Assembly: GCF_910579365.1 (NCBI RefSeq)
Contig: NZ_CAJTUX010000017.1
Coordinates: 1-42,628 of the forward strand
Length of the DNA: 42,628 nt
From: an uncultured Oscillibacter sp.
GTDB lineage: Bacteria; Bacillota; Clostridia; Oscillospirales; Oscillospiraceae
Direction: 5' to 3'
This document shows positions 40,065 through 42,628 of this stretch, piece after piece. The translations under genes and the position numbers were made by a program. The notes beneath the pieces were generated by a model. That model searched no databases. It was given only the letters and a program-made list of their open reading frames with translations, and was not told the DNA's origin. Positions within the stretch are counted from its first letter, which is position 1; every line of letters begins with the position of its first letter.

Positions 40065-41186
40065 ATGAAAAAGGGAATCGCGCTGCTGGGGGCCGTGCTG
40101 CTGCTGGCCACCGGCGTCCGGGCTGTGGAGGTGTCCGCGCCCTCGGCGCTGCTGATGGAGAAGGAGACGGGAACCGTTCTCTTTGCCAAGGATGAGCACG
40201 CCGTGCTGGAGCCCGCCAGCGTTACCAAGGTCATGACGCTGCTTTTGACCATGGAGGCCGTGGACAGCGGCCAGCTGAGCTATGATACCATGATTACCGC
40301 CTCCGCCCACGCCTGTTCCATGGGCGGGTCCCAAATCTGGCTGAAGGAGAACGAGCAGCTCAGCGTCAGCGACATGATGAAGGCGGTCTGCGTGGTCTCC
40401 GCCAACGACTGCGCCGTAGCCCTGGCGGAGGCCGTGGCGGGCAGCGAGGACGCCTTTGTGGAGCGGATGAACGCCCGGGCGGCGGAGCTTGGCATGCAGG
40501 ACACGGTTTTTAAAAACGCCACCGGCCTTCCTGCGGCAGGGCATGTTACCTCCGCCCACGACATCGCCCTTATGAGCCGGGAGCTGATTTTGCACCATTC
40601 CGACATCCGGCAGTACACCACCATCTGGATGGACACGCTGCGGGGCGGAGAGTCTCAGCTGGTGAACACCAACCGTCTGGTCCGCTTCTACGAGGGGGCC
40701 ACGGGCCTTAAGACCGGCTCCACCGACAGCGCGCGCTACTGTCTCTCCGCCACGGCGGAGCGGGAGGGCATGGAGCTCATCGCTGTCATCATGAAGGGAG
40801 CCACCTCTGCCCAGCGCTTTGAGGACGCGCAGACCCTCCTGAATTACGGCTTCGCCTCCTACGCGCTGCGGAAGATCGTCCCGGAACAGGCCCTTCCGCC
40901 CATTCCGGTGGAGCTGGGGGCCCAGGCCACCGTCCAGCCGGTGCTGGGAGAGGGGAGCACGCTGCTGCTGGAGAAGGCCAAGGCCGGGAACCTGATCCAG
41001 TCCGTGACGCTGGAGGGATCGGTCCCCGCCCCTGTGGCCCTGGGGGATCGGCTGGGGACCCTCACCGTCTCCTCCGGCCAGGAGATGGTGGCGGAGATTC
41101 CGCTGCTGGCGGGGGAGGAGGTTCCCCGGGTCACCTACGGGCAGATGCTGCTGCGTCTGCTGCGGACGGCGTGCCTGAGCGGCTGA
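40065..41186 (+). CDS. D-alanyl-D-alanine carboxypeptidase (DacF/PBP5 type)
   Basis: 373 aa. A signal peptide ending near residue 20 sends it outside; the peptidase S11 domain removes the last D-Ala of peptidoglycan stem peptides. Active-site motifs are complete: SVTK (in PASVTKVMTLL), SAND (SxN) and KTG (GLKTGSTDSAR). A PBP5_C-type beta domain follows, and the C-terminus LLRLLRTACLSG is short and could be the weak amphipathic anchor. GAAGGGGG precedes the ATG. In spore formers, genes of this type often act in spore cortex or vegetative wall trimming; which one cannot be told here. Confidence 0.94.
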   Translation: MKKGIALLGAVLLLATGVRAVEVSAPSALLMEKETGTVLFAKDEHAVLEPASVTKVMTLLLTMEAVDSGQLSYDTMITASAHACSMGGSQIWLKENEQLSVSDMMKAVCVVSANDCAVALAEAVAGSEDAFVERMNARAAELGMQDTVFKNATGLPAAGHVTSAHDIALMSRELILHHSDIRQYTTIWMDTLRGGESQLVNTNRLVRFYEGATGLKTGSTDSARYCLSATAEREGMELIAVIMKGATSAQRFEDAQTLLNYGFASYALRKIVPEQALPPIPVELGAQATVQPVLGEGSTLLLEKAKAGNLIQSVTLEGSVPAPVALGDRLGTLTVSSGQEMVAEIPLLAGEEVPRVTYGQMLLRLLRTACLSG

Positions 41187-41232
41187 GCCCTTCGATGCCC
41201 TGCGACAGGTTTCTCCTCCTGGCCGTGCTATA

Positions 41233-41270
41233 CTCCAGCCTGACGGACTCCCGTCAGGCTGGAGCGTTTT
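41233..41270 (+). terminator. Intrinsic terminator after the carboxypeptidase
   Basis: A perfect 14-bp stem (41233-41246 with 41251-41264), loop of 4, then CGTTTT. Confidence 0.85.
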
Positions 41271-41285
41271 GCTGCCGGAGAAAGG

Positions 41286-42467
41286 ATGATACATATGATG
41301 GTGGAGCTGTTTGAGATCAAGCGCTTTTTGCCCCTGCCCTATGAGGAGGCCATGGCCCCCCGGCTGAAGCGGGCGCAGGACAAGCTGTGGAGCGGCGGCG
41401 GCCGTCCGGACTGGGTCCGTCTGCCGGAGGAGCGGATGGCGCCGCTCCGTCTCCGTGCTTTGGCGGAGAGTGTTCGGGCCCAGGGGCGGACGCTGGTGTT
41501 GGTGGACGGCGGCGGCCTGCGGGAGGGAATCCGGGGGGCGGCGGCCTTCGCCGGCGTGCCGGCGGACCGGGAGGGAGCCCGCGTCCGGCTGCTCAGCGGC
41601 CTGCCCGGGCCGGAGGAGCTGCGGGATGCGGTGGAGCTGGCGGCCAATGGAAGCGTGGCGCTCTGCGCTGCCGGAGGGCGGGAGTCCCCGGCCTTCCGCC
41701 TGCTTCGGCAGACGCTGGAGGAGCGGTATGGGGAGGAGGCGGAACGGTACGTCCTCACAGCCGGGGACCTGGGGGCGGAGCCGGGGGAAAACAGCGGCTT
41801 CGGCCTTCTCACGGCTGCCGGACTGCTGCCGATGGAGGCGCTGGGGGTAGACGCGGCAGCAGTCCTGCGGGGGGCGGCGGAGATGCGGCGGCGGTGCCGG
41901 GCCTCCTCCTTCGAAAATCCGGCCTGGCGGTACGCTGCCGTCCGCCGTCAGCTGTGCCGCTCCGGCTTTGCCGTGGAGCTGCTGTGCTGCTGGGACTCCG
42001 CTCTTGGCCCTCTGTTGGAGTGGGCGGCCCAGCTCTTCGCCGCCGCCGAGGGAAAGGAGGGCCGGGTCCTCTTTCCCGTCGCAGTGGATTACAGCCGCTC
42101 CTTCCACACGTTGGGGCAGTGTGTTCAGGACGGCCCCAGGCTCTTTCTGGAGACCGTGGTGCGTTTGGACGAAGAATCGGAAGACGGTCTGGCCGGCCTT
42201 CGGGAGGCGGTGATGGACGGAACCATGAGGGCCCATACAGAGCGGGGAGTGCCCAATCTCATGCTCCGCCCCGGAGCCAGGACGGCGGAGACCCTGGGGA
42301 GCCTGCTGTACTTTTTCCAATACGCAGGGGGCCTGTCCGCCTGCCTGCTGGACGCGGACCCTCTCTCCTGTCCGGGGGTGGAGGCGTGCCGGGCGCGGAT
42401 TCGCTCTCTTTTGCCGCCGGAAGTTCCGGAGACCAAACGGAGGATGGCGGCGGCTGGGATTCTGTAA
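41286..42467 (+). CDS. Glucose-6-phosphate isomerase homologue lacking catalytic residues (probable pseudoenzyme)
   Basis: 393 aa (typical Firmicute isomerases about 450). Likeness to bacterial Pgi is clear along the length: LLTAAGLLPMEALGV, ENPAWRYAAVR, FHTLGQCVQDGPRLFLETVV, AHTERGVPNL and LLYFFQYAGGLSACLL, then PGVEACR. Compared with the family from memory, the sugar-phosphate loop SGTTTEP is GGRESP here (130-135), the GGR arginine is replaced (SGF, 170-172), the catalytic Glu of the GESEGK motif is Ala (AAAEGK, 252-257), and the ring-opening Lys of GVEAYK is Arg369. The His of LHSLGQ is kept (His274). So the fold stays but the isomerase reaction is unlikely. Starts at 41286, 41295 or 41298 are possible; GGAG at 41277 fits the first. 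Confidence 0.82.
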   Translation: MIHMMVELFEIKRFLPLPYEEAMAPRLKRAQDKLWSGGGRPDWVRLPEERMAPLRLRALAESVRAQGRTLVLVDGGGLREGIRGAAAFAGVPADREGARVRLLSGLPGPEELRDAVELAANGSVALCAAGGRESPAFRLLRQTLEERYGEEAERYVLTAGDLGAEPGENSGFGLLTAAGLLPMEALGVDAAAVLRGAAEMRRRCRASSFENPAWRYAAVRRQLCRSGFAVELLCCWDSALGPLLEWAAQLFAAAEGKEGRVLFPVAVDYSRSFHTLGQCVQDGPRLFLETVVRLDEESEDGLAGLREAVMDGTMRAHTERGVPNLMLRPGARTAETLGSLLYFFQYAGGLSACLLDADPLSCPGVEACRARIRSLLPPEVPETKRRMAAAGIL

Positions 42468-42488
42468 ACAATTATCAAATTTGGTTTT

Positions 42489-42517
42489 TTGCATTGTTTT
42501 TTTTGGCGGAGTATGGT
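42489..42517 (+). promoter_or_regulatory. Possible promoter for the P-loop gene
   Basis: TTGCAT (42489-42494), 17 bases, TATGGT (42512-42517) in a T-rich stretch that could also act as a weak terminator tail for the preceding gene. Confidence 0.4.
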
Positions 42518-42566
42518 ATCCTGAAAACAAGGCCAAGGCAATTTAAAATGACAGGAGTGTTTTACT

Positions 42567-42628
42567 ATGGTTAGATTGATTATGGGCATGAAGGGTTCCG
42601 GCAAAACCAAGCAGCTCATCGAATTGAT
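42567..42628 (+). CDS. P-loop ATP/GTP-binding protein, N-terminal fragment (runs off window)
   Basis: Only the first 20 residues are here: MVRLIMGMKGSGKTKQLIEL. GMKGSGKT is a Walker A loop close to the N-terminus, as in small nucleotide kinases and a family of clostridial ATP-binding proteins of unknown role. CAGGAG stands 10 bases before the ATG. Nothing about function can be said from this fragment. Confidence 0.75.
   Translation, partial: MVRLIMGMKGSGKTKQLIEL

Noticed and set aside
40029..42536. An 835-codon minus-strand frame across the carboxypeptidase and isomerase-like genes
   Set aside because: Shadow of GC-rich coding sequence; no start signals, no recognisable domain.

Overview
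The window is a GC-rich (roughly 60%) chromosomal segment of an endospore-forming, probably anaerobic, clostridial Firmicute. The gene content and protein style best fit the Oscillospiraceae/Ruminococcaceae (Oscillibacter/Flavonifractor-like); this is an inference from family resemblance, not a database result. Supporting signs are a Gram-positive division and cell wall (dcw) cluster with DivIB-type FtsQ and a PASTA-tailed PBP, SpoIVB, a MurE with the DNPR motif expected for meso-diaminopimelate, and GG-rich ribosome binding sites. No rRNA, tRNA or CRISPR array was seen.

Layout. 1-4755: the end of secA, a PgeF/YlmD-type laccase-domain protein, a family-5 solute-binding lipoprotein, then rsmD-coaD and a coiled-coil protein, closed by a strong terminator. 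5007-18907: the dcw cluster mraZ-rsmH-ftsL-pbpB-murE-mraY-ftsW-murG-murA-ftsQ-ftsZ, with a sigma-A-type promoter and MraZ-box-like 10-bp repeats in front of mraZ, and a second good promoter in front of ftsZ. murF, murD, murC and ftsA are absent from the cluster. 19095-20165: spoIVB with its own terminator. 20293-22010: a MerR-type promoter (19-bp spacer), an internally deleted short-chain dehydrogenase and a ferredoxin-tailed aldo/keto reductase.

22011-24450 is a patchwork of lower GC and decay. It holds a 54-bp near-perfect palindrome, an AT-rich methyltransferase, and a cytidine deaminase/metallo-beta-lactamase-fold gene pair that carries one nonsense and one frameshift lesion, plus shorter fragments. 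Then come mgtE with a long, partly structured leader, and a membrane-anchored lipase divergent from an HscC-like Hsp70. The Hsp70 is coupled to a very large J-domain-like protein and followed by the remnant of a second J-domain gene.

33388-37390 is a two-gene unit with a near-consensus promoter: a membrane hybrid histidine kinase and a sugar-type solute-binding lipoprotein, without any ABC permease. The right end carries a CPA2 antiporter, galM, a D-Ala-D-Ala carboxypeptidase, a glucose-6-phosphate-isomerase homologue that appears to have lost its catalytic residues, and the start of a P-loop protein.

The items most worth a second look are the isomerase pseudoenzyme, the kinase/binding-protein pair, the Hsp70 plus giant J-protein pair with its remnant neighbour, the precisely deleted SDR under a MerR-type promoter without a MerR gene, and the decaying island.
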